Origin: Sphingobium baderi
Lineage (GTDB): Bacteria > Pseudomonadota > Alphaproteobacteria > Sphingomonadales > Sphingomonadaceae
Length of the DNA stretch: 64,000 bases
Assembly: GCF_001456115.1 (NCBI RefSeq)
Contig: NZ_CP013264.1
Span: forward strand, 682,001 to 746,000
Reading direction: 5' to 3'
A program made the translations under genes and the position numbers. The notes under the pieces are model-generated. The model had not been told where the DNA came from, searched no databases, and was given only the letters and a program-made list of their open reading frames with translations. Positions 19,775-29,311 of this stretch are shown piece by piece. How positions within the stretch are numbered: position 1 is the stretch's first letter; each line of letters begins with the position of its first letter.

Positions 19775-22537
19775 ATGGTGATGCAATTCCCTGCCCTTGG
19801 ATCACGCCGGACCATTATCGACCGGCGCGCGATTTCCGACCGCATCACGCTTCTGGCGCAGGCGCACCAGGGCGATACGATGCGCCTGCGCGGGGAAATC
19901 GTACGAGAACTCAAGGCCGCGCTGGATTCGGGCCGGGAGGAAATCGCCCGCAGGCTGGAGGCCAAACCGACCCGTGGCCGTGAAACGGTGACGGCCTTCG
20001 CCTTTCTGGTCGATCAGATATTGCGGCTGCTCTACGACGCCACCACCCATTATCTCTATCCCGCCAGCAATCGCAGCACAGGCGAGCGCATCGTCCTGAT
20101 CGCCGTGGGCGGCTATGGCCGGGGTGAGATGGCGCCCCATAGCGATGTCGACATCGGCTTCATCACCCCCTGGAAACCGACCGGCTGGACCGAGCAGGTC
20201 ATCGAATCCATGCTCTATTCGCTCTGGGATCTGGGGCTGAAGGTCGGGCATAGCAGCCGCTCGGTCGATGAAACCATGCGTATGGCGAAGGCGGACCTGA
20301 CCGTTCGCACCGCCTTGCTGGAATCGCGCTATATCTGGGGCGACCGCGCACTCTATGAGGAAACCTCCAAACGCTTCGACGCCGAGGTGATGCAGGGCAA
20401 TGCCCGCGCCTTCGTCACCGAAAAGCTCGCCGAGCGCGACGAACGGCACAAGCGCATGGGCGACAGCCGCTATGTCGTCGAACCCAATGTGAAGGAAGGC
20501 AAGGGCGGCCTGCGCGATCTGCACACGCTGTTCTGGATCGGCAAATATGTGAACCGGGTGCGCTCGGTCGCCGAACTGGTCGATGTGGGTCTGCTGACGC
20601 AAAGCGAGTTGCGCCAGTTCCAGAAGGCGGAGGACTTCCTCTGGGCCGTGCGCTGCCACCTGCACATGATTACCGGGCGGGCGGAGGATCGCCTGACCTT
20701 CGACCTGCAACTCGAAACCGCCACGCGGATGCATTTCACCGGACGGCACGGCCTGTCGGGGGTGGAGCGTTTCATGCGCTATTATTTCCTGAACGCCAAG
20801 ACGGTGGGCGACCTGACGGCGGTGTTCCTCGCCCATCTGGACGACCAGATGGCGCCCAAAGGGCGGCGTTATGTCCCTTCCTTCTTCCGCCGCCCCAAGA
20901 AACTGGACGGCTTCGTGCTGGATCGGGGCAGGCTTGCCCTGCCAAGCGACGATTTCTTTCAGCAAGACCCGGTGCGGTTGCTGGAAATCTTCGCGCTGGC
21001 CGACAAGCACGACCTTTCCATCCATCCCAGCGCGATGCGCGCCGCCAGCCGCGACGCCGTACTCATCAATGCAAAGGTGCGAAAAGACCCGCGCGCCAAC
21101 GCCGCCTTCCTGGCCGTGCTAACCTCTCCCCGCGACCCCGAGACGGTGCTGCGCTGGATGAACGAATCTTCGGTATTCGGTCGCTTCATTCCCGATTTCG
21201 GTCGCGTCGTCGCGCAGATGCAATTCGACATGTATCACCATTATACGGTCGACGAGCATACCATCCGCGCCATCGGCCTCTTGTCCCGCATCGAAAAGGG
21301 CGAGTTGAGCGAGGACCATCCGCGCTCCGCCGACCTGATGTCCAAGCTGATTTCGCGGCGGACGCTCTACGTCGCAGTGCTGCTCCACGACATCGCCAAG
21401 GGGCGCGGCGGCGATCACAGCATATTAGGAGCGCAGATCGCTCTGGAGCTTTGTCCCCGGCTGGGATTGACAGCGGCGGAGACGGAAACCGTGTCCTGGC
21501 TGGTGCGCTATCATCTGCTGATGTCGGACACCGCTTTCAGGCGCGATCTGTCCGACTACAAGACCATCCTCGATTTCGTCGAGGTGGTGCAAAGCCCGGA
21601 ACGTCTGAAGCTGCTGCTATGCCTGACGGTGGTGGATATCCGGGCGGTGGGGCCGGGGGTCTGGAACAGCTGGAAGAGGCAGTTGCTGGGCGATCTCTAC
21701 GAATCCGCCGAAGAAGTGCTGCGGCTGGGGCACAAGCAGAAAGGGCGGAGCGAGCGCGTCCTGGCGAAGCAGGAAGCATTGGAGAGCGCGCTCGACCTGC
21801 CCCAAGAGAGTTTCGAGGCGCTGAAGAAGCGGCTACCTGAATCCTACTGGATCGCCGAGCCGCTGGACATATTGATCCACAATGCCGAACATATATTGGA
21901 AGCAGGCGACGCGCCGTTGTCGATCGCGGCCCAATATTATCCGCAGCGCGGCGCGACGCTGGTGACAGTCTACGCAACCGATCATCCGGGCCTGTTCTAC
22001 CGCGTGGCAGGCGCAATCCATCTGGCGGGCGGCAACATCATCGACGCGCGCATCCACACCATGCGCGACGGCGTCGCCATCGACAATTTCCTGGTGCAGG
22101 ACCCGCTGGGCGGCGCGTTCCACGGTCCCGACCAGCTCGAACGGATCAAACGCGCGATCGAGGATTCCCTTTCCAACCGCCATCGCCTCATCACCAAGCT
22201 GGCGGCGCGCCCGCTGCCGCGTATCCGCGCGGATGCTTTTGAAATCGTGCCCAATGTGCTGATCGACAACAAGGCGTCGAACCGCTTCACGGTGATCGAG
22301 ATCAATGCGCGGGATCGCCCGGCACTGCTGTTCAGCCTCGCCAACGCATTGTTCCAGTCAAAGGTTACTGTGCACAGCGCGCATGTCGCCACCTATGGCG
22401 AGCGGGCAGTGGACACTTTCTACGTCACCGACCTGCTGGGCGGCAAGATCGAGAGTAAGACTCGTCTGCAAACGCTCACGCGCCGGCTGGTGGAAGCGGC
22501 GAGCGGAGAGATCAGCAAGACGCTGGAACGCGCCTGA
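19775..22537 (+). CDS. glnD: Bifunctional uridylyltransferase/uridylyl-removing enzyme (PII sensor)
   Basis: A 920-aa GlnD. The nucleotidyltransferase domain has GGYGRGEMAPHSDVDIGF, the HD hydrolase domain has LLHDIAKGRGGDHS, and two ACT domains occupy the C-terminus (TVYATDHPGLFYRVAG and IEINARDRPALLFSLA). It senses glutamine and switches PII proteins between uridylylated and free forms, controlling nitrogen assimilation. Start ATG 19775 (MVMQFPAL). It ends 4 bp from the convergent L,D-transpeptidase gene. Confidence 0.95.
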   Translation: MVMQFPALGSRRTIIDRRAISDRITLLAQAHQGDTMRLRGEIVRELKAALDSGREEIARRLEAKPTRGRETVTAFAFLVDQILRLLYDATTHYLYPASNRSTGERIVLIAVGGYGRGEMAPHSDVDIGFITPWKPTGWTEQVIESMLYSLWDLGLKVGHSSRSVDETMRMAKADLTVRTALLESRYIWGDRALYEETSKRFDAEVMQGNARAFVTEKLAERDERHKRMGDSRYVVEPNVKEGKGGLRDLHTLFWIGKYVNRVRSVAELVDVGLLTQSELRQFQKAEDFLWAVRCHLHMITGRAEDRLTFDLQLETATRMHFTGRHGLSGVERFMRYYFLNAKTVGDLTAVFLAHLDDQMAPKGRRYVPSFFRRPKKLDGFVLDRGRLALPSDDFFQQDPVRLLEIFALADKHDLSIHPSAMRAASRDAVLINAKVRKDPRANAAFLAVLTSPRDPETVLRWMNESSVFGRFIPDFGRVVAQMQFDMYHHYTVDEHTIRAIGLLSRIEKGELSEDHPRSADLMSKLISRRTLYVAVLLHDIAKGRGGDHSILGAQIALELCPRLGLTAAETETVSWLVRYHLLMSDTAFRRDLSDYKTILDFVEVVQSPERLKLLLCLTVVDIRAVGPGVWNSWKRQLLGDLYESAEEVLRLGHKQKGRSERVLAKQEALESALDLPQESFEALKKRLPESYWIAEPLDILIHNAEHILEAGDAPLSIAAQYYPQRGATLVTVYATDHPGLFYRVAGAIHLAGGNIIDARIHTMRDGVAIDNFLVQDPLGGAFHGPDQLERIKRAIEDSLSNRHRLITKLAARPLPRIRADAFEIVPNVLIDNKASNRFTVIEINARDRPALLFSLANALFQSKVTVHSAHVATYGERAVDTFYVTDLLGGKIESKTRLQTLTRRLVEAASGEISKTLERA

Positions 22538-22541
22538 ACGG

Positions 22542-23042
22542 TCAGGCGATCTCCATGCCGTCGCCCGGCTGAAGCAGCGGCAGAAGGCGCACCATGTCCG
22601 CGCGATCCACCGCAATGCATCCTGCCGTGGGCCGCCCTTCATAAAGGTGGAAGAAGATGGCGCTGCCCGCCTCCGGCACGGGCGGCGCGTCATTCTGACC
22701 AAGGACGACGATCACGTCATAGGCATCGTCCTTTCGCCACAAGCTTTCCGCTGAAAAGGGACGGGGCAGGCGAACAGGCCGATTATAGGCGGGATCGGCG
22801 GAGTCATCCGACCAGCCATCCCCTTCGCGAATCCATCGCCAGGGCAGCTTCACCCCTGTTGGATCGACGCGGCCGGGTCGCAGCAGCACACCCCGCAACG
22901 GCCAGCGACCCAGCGGCGTGCAGCCATCACCTTCCCTCTTGTCCGCCGCCGGGCAGACCCCGCCGCGTCCGATCTCGCAATCCATCTCCATCCCGCCGAA
23001 GCGCAGGCGCCGCGCCGCGCTGTCGACATGGATCAGGCTCAT
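22542..23042 (-). CDS. L,D-transpeptidase (YkuD) family protein without signal peptide
   Basis: A 166-aa YkuD-fold protein. The catalytic signature is [14 protein letters not shown], with His132 and Cys142 (H-x6-TAGC). YkuD enzymes normally make 3-3 peptidoglycan or lipoprotein crosslinks outside the inner membrane. This one begins [15 protein letters not shown] with no signal peptide or membrane segment. Its ATG overlaps the ribA stop (ATGA), so it is translationally coupled to ribA. Either export uses a non-classical route or the substrate is cytoplasmic. Confidence 0.82.
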   Translation of the reverse strand: MSLIHVDSAARRLRFGGMEMDCEIGRGGVCPAADKREGDGCTPLGRWPLRGVLLRPGRVDPTGVKLPWRWIREGDGWSDDSADPAYNRPVRLPRPFSAESLWRKDDAYDVIVVLGQNDAPPVPEAGSAIFFHLYEGRPTAGCIAVDRADMVRLLPLLQPGDGMEIA

Positions 23043-24103
23043 AACTGATGACCGGTGCGGTCGCGCTTGGTCGCCAGATAGCGTTCATTATGCGGATTGG
23101 CGGGCAGGATGATGGGCAGACGCTCCAACACCTCGATCCCCGCCGCCTCCAGCCCCGCAACCTTGTTCGGATTGTTGGTGAGCAGCCGCACCGAGCCAAT
23201 GCCCAGCAGGTCCAGCATCCGCGCGGCGACCGAAAAATCCCGCGCGTCTATGGCAAAGCCCAGCCGGACATTCGCGTCCACCGTATCGAAGCCCTGATCC
23301 TGCAGCGCATAGGCGCGCAATTTGTTGACGAGGCCGATGCCGCGTCCCTCCTGCCGCAGATAAAGCAGCACGCCCCATTGGGCATCGGCAATCTGATGCA
23401 ACGCCTGATGCAGCTGTGGCCCGCAATCGCATTTGAGGCTGCCCAGCACATCACCGGTCAGGCATTCGCTGTGCAGCCGGATCACCGGCGGCGTGTCATT
23501 GCGCTTGCCCACGACCAGCGCGACATGTTCGCGCGGTTCATCGGGGCTGCGGAAGGCTATGATCTCAGCGCTTTCCGCCGCAGCCACCGGCAAGCGCGCG
23601 CGGGTTGCGATGGCCAGATGCGCGGCATCGTCATAATCGGCCACATCCTGCGCGCCGACCTCCGCCTCTGCACCGCCCTGTGCTTCTTCCGTTACGAAAT
23701 AGGCCGGCAGGATGCCCGCCAGCCGGGCCAGCCGCAGCGCCGCCTTTGCCGCCAGCGGCGCGCCCAGCGCCGTCGCCATGAACGGACCCTTAAGCGGTGA
23801 ATCCAGGTCGCGCACCGGATCGGCGATGGCCATGGCGACATCGCCGTCGATCCATGGCGCGCGCTCAATCCGCACCGGCATGTCGGGGTCGGCCGCCGCG
23901 ATTTGGTTGGCGAGTTTCAATGTCTGCGCCCGCGCCGCCGAAATCAGGATATCGGCTTTTCCCGCCGGATCGAAATCGGCGAGCGTCACCGCGTCGGCGC
24001 CCTCTATCGCCATCAGACGCAGCGCGCCGTCGTCCGCCCGCACCGTCACGGCCCAGCCGCGCCGCAGGGCGTCGATCGCCTTGGCTGCGTCTCGCGCCGT
24101 CAT
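23039..24103 (-). CDS. ribA: GTP cyclohydrolase II with N-terminal extension
   Basis: A 354-aa protein. The C-terminal 200 residues are GTP cyclohydrolase II: zinc site [14 protein letters not shown] (C-x10-C-x-C), catalytic [13 protein letters not shown], then [10 protein letters not shown]. It opens GTP in the first step of riboflavin synthesis. The N-terminal 150 residues resemble a degraded DHBP synthase-like domain, common in alphaproteobacterial RibA, without recognisable catalytic motifs. The ATG overlaps the xth stop by one base (TGATG), and its own stop overlaps the next gene. No FMN riboswitch precedes it. Confidence 0.92.
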   Translation of the reverse strand: MTARDAAKAIDALRRGWAVTVRADDGALRLMAIEGADAVTLADFDPAGKADILISAARAQTLKLANQIAAADPDMPVRIERAPWIDGDVAMAIADPVRDLDSPLKGPFMATALGAPLAAKAALRLARLAGILPAYFVTEEAQGGAEAEVGAQDVADYDDAAHLAIATRARLPVAAAESAEIIAFRSPDEPREHVALVVGKRNDTPPVIRLHSECLTGDVLGSLKCDCGPQLHQALHQIADAQWGVLLYLRQEGRGIGLVNKLRAYALQDQGFDTVDANVRLGFAIDARDFSVAARMLDLLGIGSVRLLTNNPNKVAGLEAAGIEVLERLPIILPANPHNERYLATKRDRTGHQL

Positions 24104-24900
24104 CAGAAGGCAAATTCGGTTATGATGGGCACATGATCGGAAGGGCGCGTCCAGCCCCGGATCGGCTCGACCACGCGATGGCTCACCGCCTGTTGCGCGA
24201 CATCGGCGGTCATCCACATATGGTCGAGCCGCCGCCCCCGATCCGACGCGGCCCAATCGCGCGCGCGATAGCTCCACCAGGTATAGAGCCGCTCGGGTGC
24301 CGGAAAGAATTTCCGCCCGATATCGATCCAATCGTTCGACGCCTGCAGCCGGGCCAGAATCTCGCACTCTATGGGCGTATGGCTGACTACATTCAAAAGC
24401 TGCTTGTGGCTCCACACGTCGCATTCCATCGGCGCGATGTTGAAATCGCCGGTCAGGATCGTCGGCTGCTTGTCGAGAGCGCCGGACCATTCGATCATCC
24501 GCTCCAGGAAATCCAGCTTCTGCCCGAATTTGGGATTGATCTCCCGGTCGGGCACGTCGCCGCCGGCGGGCACATAGACATTTTCGATCCGCACACCATT
24601 TTCCAGCCGCACGCCGACATGGCGCGCTTCGCCATTGGCCTGCCAGTCGAGCCGGTCATCCTCGCGGATCGGCACCTTGGACAGGATCGCCACGCCATGA
24701 TGCATGCGCTGGCCGTTCAGCACCTGATGATTATAGCCAAGCTGCCGGAACAGGCCTGCGGGAAAAATATCGTTCACCACCTTGGTTTCCTGCAGGCACA
24801 GGACATCGGGGGACTCTTCGGTCAGGAAACGCTCGACAATGTCGAGCCGGGCACGAACGCTGTTGATGTTCCAGGACGCGATACTGAGAGTTTGGGACAT
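24103..24900 (-). CDS. xth: Exodeoxyribonuclease III (AP endonuclease)
   Basis: A 265-aa Xth/ExoA protein. It has the DNase I-like fold motifs [39 protein letters not shown] and SDHVPI, giving the metal-binding Glu, the Asp/Asn pair and the catalytic His near the C-terminus. It cleaves abasic sites in base excision repair. It is the first gene of a coupled xth-ribA-ldt run. Confidence 0.95.
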   Translation of the reverse strand: MSQTLSIASWNINSVRARLDIVERFLTEESPDVLCLQETKVVNDIFPAGLFRQLGYNHQVLNGQRMHHGVAILSKVPIREDDRLDWQANGEARHVGVRLENGVRIENVYVPAGGDVPDREINPKFGQKLDFLERMIEWSGALDKQPTILTGDFNIAPMECDVWSHKQLLNVVSHTPIECEILARLQASNDWIDIGRKFFPAPERLYTWWSYRARDWAASDRGRRLDHMWMTADVAQQAVSHRVVEPIRGWTRPSDHVPIITEFAF

Positions 24901-25113
24901 GCTGATCCCCTAAGACCGTCCAGCGCGCTGTGCAAGGGCAGCCGCCGCTCGCTTGGTCAAACCAGGGGTGGTGCGATATTTTGTTCCGGTGGGTCTGAGT
25001 GGCATGATTTCCGAGCATCGGAGCACAGCGGAATATAGGTCCGTGAGCACCTAAGCGCAGGCAAGCGCGTCTCCCAGGGCCGCCGGAGCGGAATAGCGGA
25101 CCACTTCAAAGTA

Positions 25114-25147
25114 AGACCCCCGCTCCGGGGGCATGGAACGGGGGTCT
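25114..25147 (-). terminator. Long hairpin in the xth-lolA gap
   Basis: Thirteen paired bases (25114-25126 with 25135-25147) enclose an 8-nt loop. The one non-Watson-Crick pair is a G-U wobble only on the minus strand, so the RNA hairpin is expected from lolA-direction transcripts, about 160 nt past its stop. A weak T-rich tail (TTACTTTG) follows. The rest of 24901-25308 (408 bp) shows no gene; part of it may be the 5' region of xth. Confidence 0.45.
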
Positions 25148-25308
25148 CGATCGCGCCCTTGAAGCGCTTTGCGACGAGAACGGGTTCCGGGTAACAGGGG
25201 GGAAATCCCGGTATTCACTCTCGCCGTGGAGTTCTTGTTAGCGCCCTCGATATGAGCCGCAGATGAACGGTATTGGAAAGTTTTCCGCCCATCGCATGCG
25301 GTGCCCGG

Positions 25309-25947
25309 TTAGCCGCCCGGCGCGCGGCCTTTCGGCCTGGGGTCGACCCAACGGAAGGCGGAATCGGCTACCGGCACGCCATAGCGCACGTTGGTAAGGC
25401 GCACGGCGGTGCGGTTGTTCTGGGAATCCAGCGCGACCCAGCCATAAAGCTGCAAGCCCGCGGGGGAGGAAGGATCGCGATTGAAGATCATGGTGATCGT
25501 GCCATATTCCGGCCGCTTGGGATCGCGCGCCTGAACGGACAGGACATTGGGATCGCCGGTCTGGACCACTTTGCCGAATTTCGATAGATCCTTGGAAGGG
25601 TCGATAAGCGCCCCCAGCGGCGAATTGCCGATCGGCCAGCGTTGTACCTGCCGCACTTCATAGTCGATCATGGTGAGCGCCTTGCCGTCGCCGACGATCA
25701 GCAGCGGCACCCCTTTTTGATATTGGAACCGGATCTTGCCCGGCTGCTTGAGCGTCAGCTGTCCGGTCAGGGTCTGGCCGTTGCGATCCGTCTGGGAAAA
25801 ATCGGCGGTCATGGTCGTGACCGCGCGGATATAGGCATTGACCTGCGACAGGTCGGACGAACTCTGTTGCGCCACGGCGGGCATCATCGGCAGCGCCAAC
25901 GGGGCGGCAGAGAGAGCCAGGGCCAGGGGCGTTATCACCCGCTTCAT
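25309..25947 (-). CDS. LolA-like outer membrane lipoprotein carrier protein
   Basis: A 212-aa periplasmic protein with signal peptide (MKRVITPLALALS, cleavage near AVAQQ). It has the LolA-type beta half-barrel: TADFSQTDRNGQTLTGQLTL, PGKIRFQY and a DYEVRQVQRWPI strand. LolA ferries lipoproteins from LolCDE to LolB. Sequence within this family is weakly conserved and alphaproteobacteria often lack LolB, so the role is assigned from the domain. Start ATG 25947 has a GGAG-type site upstream. It is a monocistronic minus-strand gene downstream of the small RNA locus. Confidence 0.85.
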   Translation of the reverse strand: MKRVITPLALALSAAPLALPMMPAVAQQSSSDLSQVNAYIRAVTTMTADFSQTDRNGQTLTGQLTLKQPGKIRFQYQKGVPLLIVGDGKALTMIDYEVRQVQRWPIGNSPLGALIDPSKDLSKFGKVVQTGDPNVLSVQARDPKRPEYGTITMIFNRDPSSPAGLQLYGWVALDSQNNRTAVRLTNVRYGVPVADSAFRWVDPRPKGRAPGG

Positions 25948-26196
25948 GCATTCTTCTCCGGTTTGTTCAGGACTTGAGGATAGGAATTGGGGCTTGAACC
26001 CGCCGTGAACCCGCACGTTCCCCAAATGACGATGGCCGTTTGCGCGAGGATGATTATCGAATGGGGGAGAGCCGTTACGGCAAACCGGCTCGATCCCCCA
26101 TGCTCCCGCCTCGCCTTGCCGGTCTTTCCGGCGGCACCGCTCCAATTATGTTATCGGCGCGGCAGCAGCGTCCTGTGCTTAGAGCCTGCCGCGGAT

Positions 26197-26225
26197 AAAA
26201 AAAAGGCTGATCCGAAGATCAGCCT
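26197..26225 (-). terminator. Intrinsic terminator of sRNA copy 1
   Basis: On the minus strand a 9-bp perfect stem (AGGCTGATC / GATCAGCCT) is capped by a UUCG tetraloop and followed by eight T residues. It would also stop ftsK read-through. Confidence 0.85.
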
Positions 26226-26300
26226 GGAAAAGTTTTAGGAGAGGATGCCTGAAAGGCAAGTCCCTGTTGGCCGATCCCCCGAAATCCCGCAACTGCGAAA
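26197..26300 (-). ncRNA. Candidate trans-acting small RNA, copy 1 (5' end estimated)
   Basis: In the 25948-26394 gap, the minus strand carries GCCTTTCAGGC, then ATCCTCTCCTAAAAC, then a terminator hairpin. The same arrangement occurs at 32951-33052 and aligns without gaps for about 100 nt upstream of the terminator region, with a single 1-nt indel before the hairpin. CCUCUCC in an unpaired segment complements Shine-Dalgarno sequences, as in several alphaproteobacterial sRNA families. It lies between the ftsK stop and lolA. No start codon or coding pattern is conserved between copies. The true 5' end is unknown. Confidence 0.6.
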
Positions 26301-26311
26301 GGAAGCATGAC

Positions 26312-26330
26312 GATTGCATATTTCGCAATC
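26312..26330 (-). promoter_or_regulatory. Perfect dyad GATTGC-N7-GCAATC upstream of sRNA copy 1
   Basis: A 6-bp inverted repeat with a 7-bp AT-rich centre lies at the aligned position of a matching dyad (33064-33082) upstream of sRNA copy 2. A further palindrome (CGCA-G-TTGCG) follows some 20 bp downstream. The conserved placement suggests a shared regulator-binding or promoter element. No regulator is identified. Confidence 0.4.
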
Positions 26331-26394
26331 GCTCCCACAGATAACTGATTTCGAAGGAATAAATGGATATACGGAAACGCCAGATCCTGTTGCG

Positions 26395-28713
26395 TCAGAG
26401 CGGATTGCCGTTTTCATCCCGCAACACCTCACGCCGGCCGACATGGTTGGGCGGTCCGACCAGTCCTTCTTCCTCCATGCGTTCGATAAGGCGCGCCGCG
26501 CTGTTGTAGCCAACGCGCAATTGCCGCTGCAGCCAGCTTGTCGAGGCCTTCTGATTCTCGAACACCAGTTGGCACGCCTTGCGGAATAGCTGCGCGTCCG
26601 GGCTGTCGTCGCCCAGGTCAACGCCGTCGAGCGCGAAGCTGCCTTCCTCCGGCTCCTCGGTCACGGCGGAGATATAATCAGGCTGGCCCTGCGCGCGCCA
26701 GTGATCGGCGACCACGCGCACTTCGTCATCGGACACGAAGGGACCATGGACGCGCATCAGCCCCTTGCCGCCGTGCATATAAAGCATATCGCCCTTGCCC
26801 AGAAGCTGCTCCGCTCCCTGTTCGCCCAGGATGGTGCGGCTATCGATCTTGCTGGTGACGAAGAAGCTGATGCGGGTCGGCAGGTTCGCCTTGATGACGC
26901 CGGTAATGACGTCGACCGAGGGACGCTGCGTCGCGAGGATCAGGTGGATGCCTGCCGCGCGGGCCTTTTGGGCGAGACGCTGGATCAGGAATTCGACTTC
27001 CTTGCCTGCCGTCATCATGAGGTCGGCCAGCTCGTCCACCACCACCACGATCTGCGGCAGCGGCTGGAAATCGAGCTGCTCCTCCTCATAGATCGGCTTG
27101 CCGCTCTCGGGATCGTAGCCGGTCTGGACACGGCGGCCCAAGGGCTTGCCCTTGGCCTTGGCGGCCCGCACCTTCTCATTATAGTTGGCGAGGTTGCGGA
27201 CGGAAATGGACGCCATCATCCGATAGCGGTCCTCCATCTGCTCGACCGCCCATTTGAGCGCCCGGATCGCCTTGGCCGGTTCGGTCACGACCGGGGAGAG
27301 GAGATGCGGAATGTCGTCATAGGTCGACAGTTCCAGCATCTTGGGATCGATCATGATGAGCCGCAACTGATCCGGCGTCATGCGATAGAGCAGCGACAGG
27401 ATCATGGCGTTGAGGCCGACCGACTTACCCGACCCGGTAGTGCCCGCGATCAGCAGATGCGGCATGGGCGCGAGATCGGCTATGATCGGTTCGCCCGAAA
27501 TATTCTTGCCCAGGATGATCGGCAGCGTGGCTTCCTGCCCGAACTGTTCCGACGTGATGAGTTCGCGGAAGGATACCCCCTCCCGGTTCGCATTGGGCAG
27601 TTCGATGCCGATGACGGTCCGTCCCGGAATCGTCGCGACGCGGGCCGACAGCGCCGACATGTTGCGCGCGATGTCGTCGGCGAGCGCGATCACCCGGCTT
27701 GCCTTGATGCCCGGCGCGGGCTCCAGTTCATACATGGTGACGACCGGACCGGGCCGCACCTCGACGATATTCCCCTTCACATGGAAATCGTCGAGCACGC
27801 TTTCGAGCAGCCGCGCATTGCGTTCCAGCGCCGCCTTGTCGATCTTTTGCCCCTGACTCGCGGGGATCGGATTGAGCAGGTCGGGCGATGGCAGCGAACT
27901 GTTGCCGAACAGATCGTCCTGCGACACGGGCGCGACCGGGCGCTGGGCGGGAGCGGGCTTGGGCGTCTGGATGGTAATCGGCGGCTTGGGTTCGTTGGAG
28001 ACGGTCTTGCGCGGCGCAATTACGCGTTCACCCGACGCATCCTCCTCATCTTCATCAGCCATGCGTCCGCCCGCCAGCGCAAAGGCCGGACGCGGCAGGT
28101 TCAACCGCGGCAAGGACGGCCGGCGCAGCGCCAGGATAGGCTTTTCCAATGCCAGGCTGCGATACCAGACAAACAGGCCCGCAATGAACGCCAGGCCAAC
28201 AAGAGCGCCGATGATCCAGCCCTGGAACGTGGCGGCCTGCGCCGCGAGGCTCGCAATCCCTCGGGCGAACACCAGCGCGATGACGCCCCCCCAACCGGCA
28301 GGCAATCCGACCAGCGGATCGGGCTGGAACAGCGAAAGGGCGAGGCCGATGAGAACGATGCCAATCAGGCATTTGCCGAACTGCGCCTTCCACCCGCTCA
28401 TATCCTGATCGCCCCACAGGCGGCGGGCGGTGATCGCCATCAGCGGCAATATCAGCGCCACGGGAACGCCAAGCAGCCATAGCAGGAAATCGGCGACCCA
28501 TGCGCCGGGAACCTGCATCACATTTTTCACATGATCGCCCGCCACCGTGTTCATGGACGGGTCGCTGGGCGTGTAGCTGAGCAGCGCCAGCGCCAGAAAC
28601 AGCGTGGCCAGCACAAGCGTAATCGATCCGATCAGCGCGCCGCTGCGGATCAGGCTGCGTTTCAGCATTTCGCGCCATTCCGGCGTGCGCTTGGCTCCGC
28701 GGCTCACGGCCAT
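26395..28713 (-). CDS. ftsK: DNA translocase FtsK
   Basis: A 772-aa FtsK/SpoIIIE protein. Four N-terminal transmembrane segments (residues about 25-200) anchor it at the septum. A Pro-rich linker follows, then the motor with Walker A AGTTGSGKSVGLN, Walker B IVVVVDELADLMM and ATQRPSVDVITGVIKAN. A C-terminal gamma winged helix (STSWLQRQLRVGYNSAARLIERMEEEGLV) reads KOPS sequences. It clears chromosome DNA from the septum and activates XerCD at dif. Somewhat shorter than E. coli FtsK because the linker is short. Confidence 0.96.
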   Translation of the reverse strand: MAVSRGAKRTPEWREMLKRSLIRSGALIGSITLVLATLFLALALLSYTPSDPSMNTVAGDHVKNVMQVPGAWVADFLLWLLGVPVALILPLMAITARRLWGDQDMSGWKAQFGKCLIGIVLIGLALSLFQPDPLVGLPAGWGGVIALVFARGIASLAAQAATFQGWIIGALVGLAFIAGLFVWYRSLALEKPILALRRPSLPRLNLPRPAFALAGGRMADEDEEDASGERVIAPRKTVSNEPKPPITIQTPKPAPAQRPVAPVSQDDLFGNSSLPSPDLLNPIPASQGQKIDKAALERNARLLESVLDDFHVKGNIVEVRPGPVVTMYELEPAPGIKASRVIALADDIARNMSALSARVATIPGRTVIGIELPNANREGVSFRELITSEQFGQEATLPIILGKNISGEPIIADLAPMPHLLIAGTTGSGKSVGLNAMILSLLYRMTPDQLRLIMIDPKMLELSTYDDIPHLLSPVVTEPAKAIRALKWAVEQMEDRYRMMASISVRNLANYNEKVRAAKAKGKPLGRRVQTGYDPESGKPIYEEEQLDFQPLPQIVVVVDELADLMMTAGKEVEFLIQRLAQKARAAGIHLILATQRPSVDVITGVIKANLPTRISFFVTSKIDSRTILGEQGAEQLLGKGDMLYMHGGKGLMRVHGPFVSDDEVRVVADHWRAQGQPDYISAVTEEPEEGSFALDGVDLGDDSPDAQLFRKACQLVFENQKASTSWLQRQLRVGYNSAARLIERMEEEGLVGPPNHVGRREVLRDENGNPL

Positions 28714-28812
28714 GGCTTGTTATGTCCCCCAAATGTTCCGTTTCGGCACAATGCGCCGAGCAGGGAGTCCGCGTCAAGAGTCCGCCCTATCGGCTCGTCC
28801 CGAACAACACCC

Positions 28813-29301
28813 TTATGGTTGATGGCGCATCGCAAGCGCCTGGAGTGCGGCACCGTCAAGCCGCTGGACGGTCCATTCATCCAGCGCCCTCGCGCCGATG
28901 GAGCGGTAAAAGGCGATGGAGGGCGCGTTCCAGTCCAGCACCGACCATTCCAGCCGCGCGCAGTCCCGTTCGATCGCCAGCCGCGCCAGCCCGGCGAGCA
29001 GCGCCTTGCCTGCGCCCGCTCCCCGCGCTTCGGGCAAGACGAACAGATCTTCCAGATACAGGCCCGGCCGCCCTTCGAAGGTCGAGAAATTGTGGAAGAA
29101 AAGCGCGAATCCCACAGCTTTCCCATCTTGCTCGGCGATCAGCACTTCCGCCATGGGCCGCGTCCCGAAGAGATAGCGCTGGAGCATATCGCGATCCGCC
29201 TTCACCGCATGGGCAAGCCGCTCATATTCGGCGAGCGCAAGGATGAAGCCATGAATCGTGTCGATGTCGGCGGAAACCGCGTCGCGAATGATGATGCTCA
29301 T
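28813..29301 (-). CDS. GNAT-family N-acetyltransferase
   Basis: A 162-aa GNAT protein. The acetyl-CoA loop is LPEARGAGAGKALL, preceded by the YLEDLFV strand and followed by LEWSVLDWNAPSIAFYRSIGA. This pattern matches the diamine/thialysine acetyltransferase-like subgroup, which acetylates small polyamines or amino acid analogues. Start ATG 29301 (MSIIIRDAV). It ends the run ispG, DMT transporter, acetyltransferase on the minus strand. The substrate is not determined. Confidence 0.85.
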   Translation of the reverse strand: MSIIIRDAVSADIDTIHGFILALAEYERLAHAVKADRDMLQRYLFGTRPMAEVLIAEQDGKAVGFALFFHNFSTFEGRPGLYLEDLFVLPEARGAGAGKALLAGLARLAIERDCARLEWSVLDWNAPSIAFYRSIGARALDEWTVQRLDGAALQALAMRHQP

Positions 29302-29311
29302 ACCCTGTCCT

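Noticed and set aside
24104..24200. Possible FMN riboswitch before ribA
   Set aside because: The start of ribA overlaps the xth stop, leaving no leader, and no conserved RFN-type sequence was seen.
24901..25308. Possible 6S-like or other structured RNA in the xth-lolA gap
   Set aside because: Only one strong hairpin is present and no conserved 6S, RNase P or tmRNA sequence could be recognised; it fits a terminator of the lolA transcript better.
26701..28482. A 593-codon open frame antisense to ftsK
   Set aside because: Shadow of ftsK with no recognisable domain.
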